Of a stretch of DNA of 64,000 bases, positions 34,113 through 47,400 are shown piece after piece (within the stretch, counting starts at the first letter, position 1; every line of letters starts with the position of its first letter). Position numbers and translations under genes: made by a program. The notes under the pieces are model-generated. The model saw nothing but the letters and a program-made list of their open reading frames with translations, was not told the DNA's origin and searched no databases. The DNA lies in contig CM065815.1 of NCBI GenBank assembly GCA_033398695.1, positions 145,187,001 through 145,251,000 on the forward strand. The letters are read 5' to 3'. Source of the stretch: Orobanche coerulescens. Taxonomy: Eukaryota > Streptophyta > Magnoliopsida > Lamiales > Orobanchaceae.

Positions 34113-34541
34113 TTGTCATGCAACTTAGTTTGTACAAATTATAGCCAAAAAGAGCAAATCCGGACCAATTTACCCTCACCTCCTTATTTCTTTCTCCCCT
34201 GTCTCTCTCTCTCTCATTCCCCCCACTATATTTCTCTCTCCTCTCTCCTCTCTCTCAATCCCTCCCTTCCCATCGAATGGCCGCGCCACCCATCACCGTC
34301 GTCGGCCATGTTCTCAGGTGACCACCATGGCTCTCACAACCATCTTCATATCTCGCCGGAATCTAGCTATTTCCGGAGCCGACTTCGCCGGAGTTCCAGT
34401 TCTTTCCGAATCTTCCCTACTCTGAATCTTCCCTACGACCGCCAGCAGCTCCGACGACCGCCAGCAGCTCCGAATCTTCCCTACTCTCTCATTCGATTTT
34501 ATTTCTCTTTCTCCAACTTTCTCTCTCTAGAAAAATCCTAG
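34113..34541 (+). other. Leader-like and open-frame segment inside the MULE
   Basis: CT-rich stretch (34198-34270) like a plant 5' leader, followed by ATGGCCGCGCC (34277) and codon-like GC-rich sequence to about 34540. No domain is recognised in any frame. It may be a captured first exon (Pack-MULE style) or simply an open frame by chance. Confidence 0.3.
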
Positions 34542-34910
34542 ATCTATCTTGAAATAATGTTATTTTTGTATTTGTTTTTGATGATTTACAAGTTTTCATA
34601 TGATTTCTGGTGATTTGTGGTATATTTGGAGTGATTCAGATCGATTTGTATGTATTGGTGTTTAAGATCTAGTTTTTGGCAAGTCTGCATACGTGGTTAC
34701 GAATTTACAGTTGGTACGATTTATTCATTTCGTACTGGGTTACCATGTTACAATATTGTCATTTCGTATCACTATGCCTTGATTTTCTGTTAAGATTTTA
34801 TCATTTCATATCAGTATGAAGTTACGAAATTCGAATTTCATAACACATTTATGCTGATTTAAAATTTTCGTATTGGAGATTTGGTATACATGTTACGAAT
34901 TAAATAGCTA

Positions 34911-35470
34911 TTACATTAGTAAGAAATTGTAACTTCTTACCAAGTGTAACTAGTACGGTTCTGAATTAATGACTTCGTATTAGTGTAACCGTAACTATTT
35001 CAACTACGAATTAGTAAGGGTGTCACTTGTTTACACTCTGGTATATTGGTAAGAAATTGTAACTTCTTACCAAGTGTAACTAGTCTGGTTACGAATTAAT
35101 GACTTCGTATTAGTGTAACCGTAGCTATTTCCACTACGAATTAGTAAGGGTGTCCTTGTTTACACTCTGGTATATTGGTAAGAAATTGTAACTTCTTACC
35201 AAGTGTAACTAGTCTGGTTACGAATTAATGACTTCGTATTAGTGTAACCGTAACTATTTCCAGCTACGAATTTGTAAGGGTGTCACTGTTTACACTCTGG
35301 TATATTGGTAAGAAATTGTAACTTCTTACCAAGTGTAACTAGTACGAAGTTACGAATTAATGACTTCGTATTAGTATAACCGTAACTATTTCCAGCTACG
35401 AATTTGTAAGGGTGTCACTGTTTACACTCTGGTATATTGGTAAGAAATTGTAACTTCTTACCGAGTGTAC
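34911..35470. repeat. About 130-bp tandem repeat, 4-5 copies, inside the MULE
   Basis: Units start near 34911, 35041, 35170, 35300 and 35432. Each contains TAAGAAATTGTAACTTCTTA, which is self-complementary, and GACTTCGTATTAGTGTAACC. Confidence 0.85.
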
Positions 35471-35883
35471 CATTTAAGCTTAACATGTTACTATATTGGT
35501 AACGAAAGTAACAAAACGTAACGAAAAACAAATAATAAATGATCAATTATTAATCGGGTAATGTAACGAAAAACAAATATCGTATCCGCTTACTGGTACC
35601 TCGTGTGCAATATTCCGACATGGTAAATAAGATACGAAGTTACGATACAATAACACAAAAGGTAAACAACACATGGTAACGAGACGGTACGAAATACATA
35701 CATCGTAACCCAGAAACTCAGAAAAGATAAGGAGAGATATAGGGTGGGTTAGTTTTATTGAAAAGTAAGGGTATATTGGTCAAACCATGTCATTTTTGGC
35801 TAGAATTTGTACAAACTAAGTCTCTTGACAAATATTGTCATTGACTATGGCAAAGTGGCTAAAGTAGTGTATTACCTCAATTT

Positions 35884-35887
<4 letters not shown>

Positions 35888-35938
<51 letters not shown>

Positions 35939-36799
35939 TTCCACCGTTACTTTATTATTGCAATATGTTGACTATTACACTGTTCACATACTCTCTTTTG
36001 ACCATCTTTTGTGATTTATACATATGAAAAAATATAGTCATGTGAGATCTTGTTAGATTTATCTCGAAATATACTTTCAAAATATCAACGTCTTATAATT
36101 TTTAAAAATAAAAAATTAAAAATATTAATAATTAAAGTTGTGCATTGGCAATTATAATAATAAAAAATCTATGCATATGGGTATGCGTCATACTAATGTT
36201 GGGATGACGTCATAATTGTTGTGGCAGACACTATTTACTTTTACCCCAATTACAGTCAAAAAGAATAAGTAATATGCAATCGTCCGGTCACATCTATTCA
36301 AAATTACCAATTAAAATAATAAAAGTATGTCCCATCATCAATATTTCAAGACATGGGGTGATGTGTGTAAGAGGAGGCAACTTTATTGAATAAATTGACC
36401 TACTTTTTGTAACTCAATGGAATCAATTTATCACTCCAATAAATTTAAAAAATCTGAAGTGGTGGATCAATGGTCCAATTGGAGAGGACCTTATGAAAGT
36501 GGTTGATTCTTGAATCCATTATGGGTAGAGTGGTTACTTATAACCAAAATTCCATTTTTTTTTAGCCATAGCAGGCACCTAACAATTTGAAACCAAGTAG
36601 TCAAACTGCAATCATGTCTAAATACTTCTAGAAACTTTGTTTCATTCCAACTGGATGATTTGACAAAATATCAATATATTACAATTTGTCGCCATGAGGA
36701 TTTGAAGTCTTCCTCGTGGATGTGGAGTTATGCCCCAACCACTAGACTATAGTGATTTGTTTGAATAAATTATATTTATATTAAATTTAAATATAATTT
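35888..36799. other. Microsatellite, MITE-like and unassigned sequence
   Basis: A TA microsatellite (35887-35936), then a stretch (about 36000-36125) matching the reverse complement of 25875-25995. The segment 36570-36665 resembles part of the A/B repeat (TACTTCTAGAAACTT, CATTCCAACTGGATGAT). No gene is seen. Confidence 0.45.
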
Positions 36800-36996
36800 T
36801 TTCAGTGGGTTTTAGATCGGTTCTAAAATAACCACTTTCTAGATCGGTTCTAAAACAACCGATCTAGAAAATAGTCATTTCATTTTCTAGATCGGTTATT
36901 TTAGAACCGATCTAGAAAATAGTCGCTTCACTTTCTACATCGGTTCCAACATAACCGATTCAAAAATCCATTGTAAATTGTATTTTTCTACTAGTG
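36800..36996. mobile_element. CACTA-like terminus with AGATCGGTT subterminal repeats
   Basis: Alternating AGATCGGTT and AACCGATCT motifs, ending TTTTTCTACTAGTG at 36996, the complement of a CACTAGTAGAAAAA end. The other terminus is missing. It abuts copy B of the duplication. Confidence 0.6.
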
Positions 36997-37469
36997 TACG
37001 GATTCTTTGTATATATAACTGTTGTTGGCATGCATCCATCAATTTGAAAACAAGTACTCAAAGATACGATTATGTTTAATACTTCTAGAAATTTATCGTT
37101 AAGCTTTTAATTTTTTATTCTTAGTTCTTTTAATCTCAATTTGTGCTAATTTCATTTCCTTCGGATGAAAAATCGAATTAAAATTGATGCGTAATATACT
37201 TCTCTCTCTCTCTATATATATATATATATTTAATTTTTTTGGTTAATTTTCAGAGTGAATTACTATGTATTAATATTTTTGGATTTTTTTTCAGATTTCT
37301 ATAATTATATAATTTTATTAAATTTTTTGATTTTTTATTCATTTCATGATTATATGTTTTTAATATGGTATATTTTCTCTCCCTCTCTCACAAATAATAA
37401 TGTGATGAAATCTCTGAAAAACGAATTTGTTCTCTTTTTTTTTTCTGCAGACATTACTATATATATAAT

Positions 37470-37492
37470 AGGGCGTCATTAAACGACGCCCT
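37470..37492 (+). other. Perfect hairpin near the Helitron 5' end
   Basis: AGGGCGTC and GACGCCCT form an 8-bp stem around a 7-base loop, 17 bases from the 5' terminus. Confidence 0.7.
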
Positions 37493-38157
37493 TTATGTCG
37501 TTTCTTTCTCTTTTTTCCCTTCCTCCCGTTTGGCGGTTTATTGTGGTATCGTTTTTTTTCTTCTTTTTCCGCGCTGATACTTATCTTCGTCGTTTTTTTT
37601 TCTTTTCTGATTTCTTCTCCTCATGCCACGTTTCTTCGTCTTTGTCAATCGCCATTGCCATTAGGTTGGTCCTTCGATCGAATTGCAGTCTGGGGAAAGT
37701 TTGCATAGACAGGTGCCGTTGTGTTCTCTTGAGAATTGTCAATCGGGGTTGTTTCCGATCACGTCGATTCCCGACTGAGGTTTCTTTAACCGAGTTAATC
37801 TTTCTATACTGCTGTGACGAAGGTGGAGTTGGTCAGGAAGTGAGGTTTCTTTAACTGAGTTATTCTTCCTATGCTGCTTGGTGTTTTTGAAAATTGTTGT
37901 GTGCTTTTTTATTTGTTATTTGGTTGGGTTTTGATGCCTGTTTATTTTGATATTTAGATGATTGTTCTATTATTTTTTTTCTGACTGAGGTTTCTTTAAC
38001 TGAGTCATTCTTCCTATTGTGTGCTTTTTTATTTGTTATTTGGTTGGCTTCTGATGCCTGCTTATCTTGATATTTTGATGATTGTTCTATTATTTTTCTT
38101 CTTCATCTGACCACGGCTTCGGCTGCTCTCCATTTTTATGATCATTTAAATAATGCT
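37493..38157 (+). promoter_or_regulatory. Helitron 5' leader / promoter region
   Basis: CT-rich sequence with two repeats of TGAGGTTTCTTTAACTGAGT (37836, 37985) and of TTTTTTATTTGTTATTTGGTTGG. It is upstream of the first RepHel exon. No clear TATA box. Confidence 0.4.
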
Positions 38158-39520
38158 TTGTTGTGTCAGAGTGCGACGAACATGATAAGTTTTGTTAATT
38201 GTAATGATAATCAATGTGTTAATGAAAGTGGTCAACACGAAATTTTTTGGAATGGCTGGTCTGTTGGTGCTGTTACTGATGTTGGATCGCCTCCTCTTCG
38301 TAATCATCGCCGTGCTGATATGGCTCCTCATATGTCGCCCGTGTTTTCTACAGCCATGAGTGGTCTTCCGAATTATGATAACGGTCAACGAGTTGGTGTT
38401 TCCATAGATATGGATGTTTCGATTCCTTTTGTTCAGACCTTACCTCAGGTGGCTGCTGCTGCGAGATCATCCGCTGGCATGACTATTACCGAGGCATGTT
38501 CGGCGTACAGTGTTGAAGATACCTGTTCTCAGGGATTCTCGGAATCTGACGACGTACTTGCCAAAGGAAAAAGGAAAATATATGAGATACCGTTCGATGG
38601 TTCCTGTGGTAATCTTTGTTTCCTGTTTATACGTTGTTTTCTATTTGTGATTTCGGCTTCCACACTCTTTCGGCCTGTTTTCTTCCCTGCAGAGTTACAA
38701 CTTATCAAAGGAAATATGTGTCAGACTTCCTCGGCTGCCGGGTCCGATGTTCGTGGCGGTTCACTTTCGTCCGCTTACGGTGTGCCTGCAGGTGATGTTG
38801 CGCCTCCAGATTCGGGTTCTTTTATTCGTATTGTCACACACGTTTACTTGGTTTATGTTTACGTTTGGATTGTTTATGTTACTGGTCTGCCGTTGTTGGC
38901 TGTTTAACTTGCCTCACGCTCATGTTTTTCCTTTCAGTACAAACGCCTAACGACTCTGGATATTTATCTGTGTCGACTCCTGCGCATGTTGGTGCATCAC
39001 TTACACGCGGGCGTATGCACTTTCTTTTTTGGTAGTCGGTGTCGTCTTCTTTCTTCTTCATCGTTCATGGCTTATCTTATACTGCTGTTTTCACAGGCCA
39101 ACCACACGTTCCTGAGCCCGTGCCTCTTACTTCTGTTGTCATCTTGCAGCAGCCTATCTCCACAAATAATTTGTCTGGTTCGTCGCCTGGTGGATCGGTG
39201 GCTTCTGCAGATCCATCTCCATCTACGTCAGCAACTCAGCATAATGGACTTTTTTCCCCAATTTTCGTATTCCTGTATATCTAGGCTTCGCCTTTATTGG
39301 TGAATATGTATTATCGGATTCCTTCGACCCTATTTTCTCTTCCAGCTCGCTGTCATGTCCCGAACCTGAGGCATACACGTCCAAGGAGGTGGTTGGGAAC
39401 TTCCATGGAGAATAACAGGGTGCGTTCGGTGTCCTTTTTATTTACTGTCTTTGTTCCGTTTTGAATGTTTCGCAATTGACGTTTCCTTAACATATTTTCT
39501 CTTCGTTGTGTCCTATGTAG
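38158..39520 (+). other. Presumed 5' exons and introns of the Helitron RepHel gene
   Basis: Open stretches at 38158-38608 and 38692-38790 are separated by intron-like T-rich sequence with GT-AG junctions (GTAATC near 38610, TTCCCTGCAG near 38691). The protein (for example EDTCSQGFSESDDVLAKGKR) has no domain I recognise. The position matches the poorly conserved N-terminal exons of plant RepHel. Exon limits are uncertain. Confidence 0.45.
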
Positions 39521-42500
39521 GGGCGCCGGCTGCATATGTATCGATGGGTCAGTGTGACCGGGCTTGCCGTCATTGCAAAGCATTGTTTTGGCTTGAGGAG
39601 AGAATTAAACATGGAAGTGTTAGATGTCCAGAATACCATCGCTGTTGTATGGGTGGTAGGGTCCGACTACGTCGCGAGCCTCAATACCCGCTTTATATAA
39701 GACAACTGTTAACGGATGCGCATTTTATGGAAAATATAAGAGCTTACAATTCGATGTTCGCTATGACCTCTCTGGGAGCAGACGTGGATGACTCGATTAA
39801 CAGAGGCCATGGCCCTTACGTCTTCAAAGTCTCAGGACATATTTATCATCGGATTGGTGGCCTTTGTCCGGCCGATGATAAGAACCCGCATTTTCTGCAG
39901 CTGTATATATTCGATACGGAAAGCGAAGTCAATAATCGGCTGCAGCATTTTGACAGCGGCGGCAGAATATTGCGTCCGGATATTGTAGAAAATCTGATTC
40001 GCTTGCTAGATGATAACAATGAATTGGTTAGGATATTTAGAACCGCAAGGGACATGATAGCTGCTGATAAAGTTCCTGACTTCAAAATTAGATTGTTTGC
40101 AGTGACGGGGTCGCGACAGCATGAGCTACCGGCTGGGGATTCGATAGGTGCCATTGTTTATGAAGGAGGTCCTGATACGGGAACCGAATACGACGTCATT
40201 ATTCAGAAGAAGGCTGGTGATCCGGAAAGGGTCAGCAAACTGCATCCATGCTACATGTCGTTCCAGTTTCCGCTGCTCTTTGTTTTTGGGGAAGATGGTT
40301 TCCATATTGGTTTACGATTATGGAATCTTAGTACTGATACGGTTGATGAGGATAAAAAGATGTATATGAAGATGTACTATGCATATCAGCTTCATGAACG
40401 ATTTCAGCAATATACTTTATTAACAAGGGCTGGCCGGTTGTTTCAACAATACGTTGTTACCACTTACTGTAGTATTGAACAGTATCGGTTGGATTTTATT
40501 CGGGAGCATCAGGACGACATCAGAAACGATTACCTCTCAGGTTTGTATGATGCCATTGCTCGAGGTGATCAAAGCGGTTCTGACGTAGGAATGCGAACTA
40601 TTCTTCCTGCATCGTTTGTTGGTAGTCCGTGTTATATGTATAGTCACTATCTCGATGCTCTCGCCATTTGCCGAGTTCATAATAACCCTTCCTTCTTCAT
40701 TACATTTACATGTAATGTCAAATGGCCAGAAATATTGGAGTTTATGGAACAGTTTCCGGATGTTAGCGTGGCGGACAGACCGGATGTTGTTGATCGGGTA
40801 TTTGAGCAAAAAATTCATCATTTGATCACGTATCTGCGTGATGGACGACCATTTGGTCCGGTTGTAGCTGGTAAGTTTTGCTTCTTATTTAGGTGTAGTT
40901 ATGCATATATCATTTACTATATATTTGCTCGACTAATTTATTGTTTTTTATTTAGTTTTGTATACAGTTGAGTTCCAAAAGCGCGGGCTGCCGCACTGTC
41001 ACCTGCTCCTCTGGATAGAATCTCATTCAAGGGTACGTACAAATGCGGACATCGATCGATATGTATCTGCCGAGTTGCCTGACAGAGGGTCTGATCCAGA
41101 AGGTCATCGCATTGTTACAGAGCTTATGATGCACGGCCCGTGTGGGGAGGCTAATAGGGCAGCTGCCTGTATGAGGGACAATGATGCGTGTAAGAAGGGT
41201 TTCCCAAATCCGTATTGTTCTGCCACGTCTATCGACAAGAAAGGCTACGTTCACTACCGCCGCAGATCTACGAAAAATACGACGATAAGGCAGAATGTTC
41301 GGCTGGATAATGGCTATGTTGTGCCACATAATATGCAGCTTCTTGCGCGGTTTTATGCGCATATCAACGTCGAGTATTGCGAATGAACGATGTTGATCAA
41401 ATACCTATTCAAATATATTTCTAAAGGTACGGATCGCATTGTGACACAGATAACTAGATTTGTGGGAGATACACCGTCGACGAGCCAGCCACGCCTAATG
41501 AGAATTGATGAAATAAAAAATTATATTGATGCAAGGTATATAGGACTGCATGAGGCCTGTTGGCGAATATTGGGATTCGATATCCATTATAGAGATCCGC
41601 CGGTTCAAATATTAGCTGTTCACTTCGAAAATATGCAGCGTATTAGCTTAGCGAGGCTGAGACTTTGGAATCTATCATGAACAATCCGAGTAACAAGAAG
41701 ACCACACTTACACAATGGTTGGACTTCAATGCTCGGTCTACGTTGGGCAGACATTTGACATATCTAGAGTTTCCTTCAGAGTTCGTTTGGAATGGCCCTC
41801 GAAAGTTTTGGTCTCGCAGACAAAATCTTAACAGGCCATCTCTCGGCAGATTAGCGTACGTACATCCAAGTGCTGGTGATTTGTTTTATGAGTGGCTTCT
41901 GTTGTGCCATCGAAAAGGCTGTGTATCTTTTGCAGACATACGTACGGTCGGGGGTCACACTTATGCCACAAATAGAGCTGCGTGTGAGGCAATGGGCTTA
42001 CTAGCAGGTGACGGGGAATGGTCGTTGGCGTTGGTAGAGGCAGGTCTAACGGCTACAGCATCAGAGATCAGACAATTGTTTTGTCAGATTCTGATATTCT
42101 GCGATGTCACCAATCCTATAGGTCTATGGAATCAGCATTGGCGCCTGATGAGTGACGATGTACCGAGAATATTGTCACAGCTTCTACATATTCCGGAGGT
42201 AAACCTTACTGATCAAGAATTGCAAGCCGGAATTTTATATGAGTTGGAAGGGACTCTAGGATTTTATGGAAAGTCCGTTACAGATTTCGACATGCGCCTT
42301 CTTTCACCTGATTTGCTCCACATCCTAAGAAACAGAACAGTTATGGAAGAAAGAAGTTATGATCCAGATGCTATGGCCAACGAAAGAGATCGGTTTCTGC
42401 CAAAGCTTAACAATGAGCAGCGAATGGTTTTCGATGCCGTTGTCCAGGCCGTATCTGATAACAAACAACGATTAATTTTTATTTACAGTCATGGAGGGAC

Positions 42501-44022
42501 GGGGAAGACTTTTATATGGAAGAGTCTTATTTACTCGCTCAGGGCTGAGCGCAAGATAATTCTTGCAGTTTCTTCCTCCGGTATCACGTCACTTCTCTTA
42601 CCGACAGGCCGTACCACTCATTCTAGATTCAAACTGCCTCTGGATCTCACAAATGAGTCTATGTGCACCATCAAGAAGCATACTCAGTTGGCTGACCTCT
42701 TGATACAGACAGATGTAATTATTTGGGACGAGACCCCTATGAGCGAACACAGGTGCTTTGAAACTTTAGACCGTACTTTGCGGGATTTGCTGGATATGCC
42801 AGATGATGTCTTCGGCAGGAAATCGGTCATACTGGGTGGCGACTTCAGGCAGACTCTGCCTGTGAAGAAAAGATCCTCGAAAGAGCAAATCATAGAATCA
42901 TGTATTACTGAATCATATTTGTGGAAATATTTCGAAGTTTATACGTTGACAGACAATATGCGCCTAAGGGGATTGCAAAGTTCTCCTGAGGAGGTGAATC
43001 GCAGTAGAGCATTTTCTCAGTGGTTGCTGAATGTAGGAAATGGTACCATCGGTCACCCAGATGATGCAGATCCGAAAAATACCTCATGGATACAGATACC
43101 TGAAATGTATCGCATTGATGATAGCGAGAATGCAGGAATGGACCTTATACGGTTCGTATATGATGATAACATACTTCAGTCACCGACCGTCGAAGCGTTG
43201 CAGGAGAGAGCAATAGTTTGTCCGAAAAACGAAACAACTGATGCCATAAACTCAGATATTTTGAAGATGTTGTCTGCGCCCAGTCATACTTACACAAGTG
43301 AGGACATTGTTATACCACGCGGAAATGACGGAGGGGCTGCCGAGTTGCTTTACCCTCCAGAGTACCTTAACACGCTTACATTCGCCGGAATCCCGCCCCA
43401 TAATCTTGAACTGAAAATTGGTGCGCCTATTATGCTGCTCAGGAATCTTAACTTAGCGGGAGGCCTCTGCAATGGCGCACGTATGATCGTTACACAGATG
43501 CTTGCTTGGGTTATCGAAGCCAGGATTATTACCGGCACCCGAATGTTGCAGAAGGTGTTCCTCTCACGGATCATGCTGTTTAATAGAGACGAACAGCTCA
43601 CATTCATATTCAAAAGAAAGCAATTTCCGGTTAAAGTTTGTTACGCAATGACCATTAACAAGAGCCAGGGCCAGTCATTGAGCAAGATAGGTGTCTTCTT
43701 ACCTGAACCAATATTTGGCCACGGTCAATTATACGTGGCACTTTCAAGAGCAACGAGTCCTGCTGGATTAAAGATTCTCATCAAAAAACAGCCAAATAAA
43801 CCGCCTAATACTACAAAAAATATCGCATACAAGGACTTTTTAGAAAGCGTTGTCAGGCGCCAGGTTTTGGTCATAACAAATTTGATTATCACACTCTTTT
43901 TGTTGGCATCGGTACCAATAAGAATACAGCTAACTATAAATATTTTTGGAGAACTGACTTTACGTACAACCTGGCTGTATATTATTTGCGTTTTTAACAT
44001 TTGTTTGTTCTCTGTTTTTTAG
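39521..44022 (+). pseudogene. Helitron Rep-helicase (RepHel), with one stop and one frameshift
   Basis: Exon 39521-40870, a GT-AG intron 40871-40955, then exon 40956 onward. The Helitron-like N domain spans the first exon (MGQCDRACRHC near its start, then the FFITFTCNVKWPE block). The HUH nickase motif LPHCHLLLW is at 40988-41014 and the two-tyrosine motif KYLFKYISKG at 41396-41428. A TGA at 41384-41386 lies between them, and a 1-nt indel near 41650-41665 changes frame. The following 785-residue frame is a complete Pif1-type SF1 helicase: Walker A GGTGKT (about 42493), Walker B IIWDE (about 42718), GGDFRQTLPV and YAMTINKSQGQSL plus YVALSRAT near the end. The gene was probably functional until recently but cannot make full-length protein now. 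Confidence 0.93.
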
Positions 44023-44487
44023 ATTTACCCTTGCAGATATTACAGATTATTGCTTTACCGTGTGCTATGATGGCTAGCTACGGTTGCAATGATTCTTAAA
44101 ATGCAATAACACTGAGAACAAATCGTGCACTGGTTCTGTGACATTCTTATCTGAGGCGTACACATACAGACCAATGTTGTTTTGTTTATTCTAATATTAG
44201 ATACCTGTACAGGTTCTTTTTTCTCTGTTTGTTCGATCCTAGGATCATCACTTATGCATGGTTGAGAGAACATTTCCATTCACAGGAGAAAAAAAATGTA
44301 TCCATTGATTTCCTACATTAAGGTGAATCTATCAGAGTAGGTAGGTTCTCGGTTAGATTAAGTAGTGTGTGTTATTTGCCTAGGCTATTCTTATATTTTG
44401 GCACTTTCATTTCACGAAAAGACTGTTTAACAAATCCATGTGTTTATGAATATTAACGAATCCTGCATTTCATTTGATGTATAGGAA
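44023..44487 (+). other. Spacer between RepHel and RPA genes
   Basis: AT-rich, without open frames of note; probably the RepHel 3' end and the RPA promoter. Confidence 0.4.
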
Positions 44488-47400
44488 AATGTCGGATTAT
44501 AGAAGGGCAGCTGCTACTGCGAAATCCATTGGAAAGAGACCGCTTGAGGAAATTGAAATCATTGGTGTAGCAAATATTAGTCTACCAGACACTGGCAAGG
44601 GCGTGCGTGTTAAAGTGTAGCGAAAATGGACAGTGACACCAGCAAGAGGCTCGCGACAGCCAACTTTTAGCTGCATACTACTGGATCAACAGGTGATATA
44701 ATTTTCTGTCCTGTTTGAGAACAGGTATTCAGTTCATCATCTCTCAACATGTCTATTTCTTCGTTATGGTGCAGGGCAGGGCGATACAGGCAGATGCAGA
44801 AGGCCGGGAACGTATCCGCTTCGACAAGACTCTTCGTGAAAATGAGGCATATACAATTACCGGCGTTGGGTTGTTAGACACAAAACCGTGGCTGCGTACA
44901 TTGCCAAATCCTTTCACGCTGTTATTAGGAAGTGCTACGGACATTCAGCCATTTCCTGGGAATGGTTTTCCGCTACATCATTTCAACTTTGCTACCTATG
45001 ACGAGTTATATTTGCGCGCTGATAGAAATGACATCGTATTAACAGGTAACTATCATCACCGCTATTATTTTATCTCCATTACCATATTTAAGTGCATGTT
45101 TCTAAATACAGATTATATCGGTTGTGTTTTGAACATCGGTGACCTGCAAGAACCCAGGGTTCCCAGCCAAAAACAGGTTATCTGGAGAGATATAATGCTT
45201 CGTAACCTAGAGTAAGTCTTCACACATCCACATATGCACCAATGTTCTCCAGCGATAGTAAAATAACGGTCCCTTTTTCTTGCAGAGGAGACACTGTTAG
45301 ATTCACTTTGTGGAATGAAAATGCCAAAGCATTTGACAAAAACGCATATGAAAAAGAACCTAAGCCAACTGTAATGGCAGTCAGTTCGTGCTGGGTCAAA
45401 ACATACAGAGGTAATGAGATTATTGCATGTACACATTCATGACAAGCGCATGATCGTATAACTAATAAATGAAACGTTAAATGCAGGATTACAACTTTCC
45501 AGCACCCCCACCACCTGCTACTACTTCAACCCTGCCATTCCTGAAACGGATTATATACTCAGCATGTGAATTGTTCAAGACCAAAATATATATCATACAT
45601 TCAAACATATTCATATCATATGTTGTAAAAACCCTTACAATGAAACATCCCTTTCAATATTCGTGTTTACAAATAATATTTGGTTCCACTACCAAAACCT
45701 GCTTCTAACTTCCAGTAGCTATACAGGTATGACGAACTTCTGGCACCGCCCGTGATATAAAATGTCCGGGGTCAACGATATGACAGCATCGAACAGGAAA
45801 AATTAAGAAACAGAGTGACCATCGATCAGTTGCTACGAGAAGATCCGCGTAACCAAACAGTAAGGATTACCAACTTCTAGAAATTGAATCAATAATAATA
45901 CTGGGCAGGTATAAAGACAGAAAAATCGTGCCTCCCACTTTTGATATCATGTCGCCAGAACTTTAGATAGCTTTTTACGCAATCAGGAGATCCAAATTTA
46001 TAACCATTTCTTAAATTATTGCAAGGCCAATTTCAGATACAGACAATTGAAACGCATGTGTCGCAAGCTCTAATGTTATCCTAATTTATGATTCATCTTC
46101 GTATTGGCCAGGTATAAAGACAGAAAAGTCGTGCCTCCCACTTTTAATATCATGTCGCCAGAACTTTAGATAGCTTTTTACGAAATGAGGAGATCCAAAT
46201 TTATAACCATTTCTTAAATTATTGCAAGACCAATTTCAGATACGGACAATTGAAACGCATGTGTCGCAAGCTCTAATGTTATCCTAATTTACGATTCATC
46301 TTCTTATTAGTGTTTGATAATTTGAGCTATTTATTTTTCTCAAACCTCTTGCATCTCTTTAATAATTTGAGGCTCAATCTTGCAGGGTGTCCGGTTTACA
46401 GTCATTGGCACAATCCTGGAAATAGTTGCTGGAAGGCCATGGTTCTTTCGCAGATGCCGTGACTGTAGGCACAAAATATTAAACGGTCGCCCACATGCAC
46501 ATTGCCACCCACCTAATCCTGGAGAATGACTACAGGTACGATAACTTAACAAGCGAAAAACTGTATTGCTAGAATATCTTTTCAACAAGCGACATGTGAA
46601 ATGTAATCTTAAAAATTTTTACAGAATATTCAATGAATATATTCGACTAAACCCATCATAGTAAGTTAGTTTGTAGATAAGAAATAAAAACTACTGCTAC
46701 AAAATAATCACAAAAACAAATGTTTTAAAGATGTCAGTTTTTGCTTTTCAGTCTAGATGAGGCTTTCGGAAAGTCGATATAAAAATCGAAGTTTAACAAA
46801 ATTTCAAAAACACCCTATATACATCTATACTTTCCTTTAGTAACCTATTTGTTTTTTTCGCCGTCAACTCATACGCAGAAATTTTTTTCCCCTTTACTTT
46901 TACAGCTACAGTTTCTGGATGCTGATATCTGACAACACCGGAGTTTTGACATTGACATGTTTCAGTAACGAGGCCCACTCGATTATCACTGAATGCAACA
47001 AAATAGTCTCAGACCAAGGCTTCACAGATCCATATTCGCCGCCGCCTGTTTTAACAGCACTTGAAGGAACCGTTCACCTGTTTCAGCTACATTATTCAAC
47101 AGATTCTACAAAAGAAAATACGATCTATATTCTCGACACGGTATTGGAAATAGGCCCGTATTTGCTGATACAAGCAGAGGAACACGCATCCGCCGACCTC
47201 ACAATCGGACCATCGCAAAGTGAAACACTCTTACTAACAGGTCCTGAAACCGAGACACAGGCAGGAACCCACTCACCATCGATACCGATAAGAAGCAACA
47301 CCCAGCAGGCTTCAATACCCGCAGCTCCTGAAACTGTCACCGATATGTCCACCGCCAAAAGCTCCACCCCTGTTACTGTCGAAAACATAGCTACTGGTCA

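Larger units (their letters stand above)
34068..35878. mobile_element. Mutator-like element with long terminal inverted repeats (1811 bp)
   Basis: AATTTTGTA (34059-34067) is repeated at 35879-35887: a 9-bp target duplication, as for Mutator. Both ends begin GAG and carry imperfect inverted repeats of about 85 bp, strongest around ACTTAGTTTGTACAAATT and TAGCCAAAAA. There is no transposase. The interior holds a CT-rich leader-like stretch, a short frame (34113-34541) and a 130-bp tandem repeat. Confidence 0.8.

Noticed and set aside
38146..38388. Minus-strand open frame opposite the Helitron 5' exons
   Set aside because: Shadow of the plus-strand coding sequence, with no domain.
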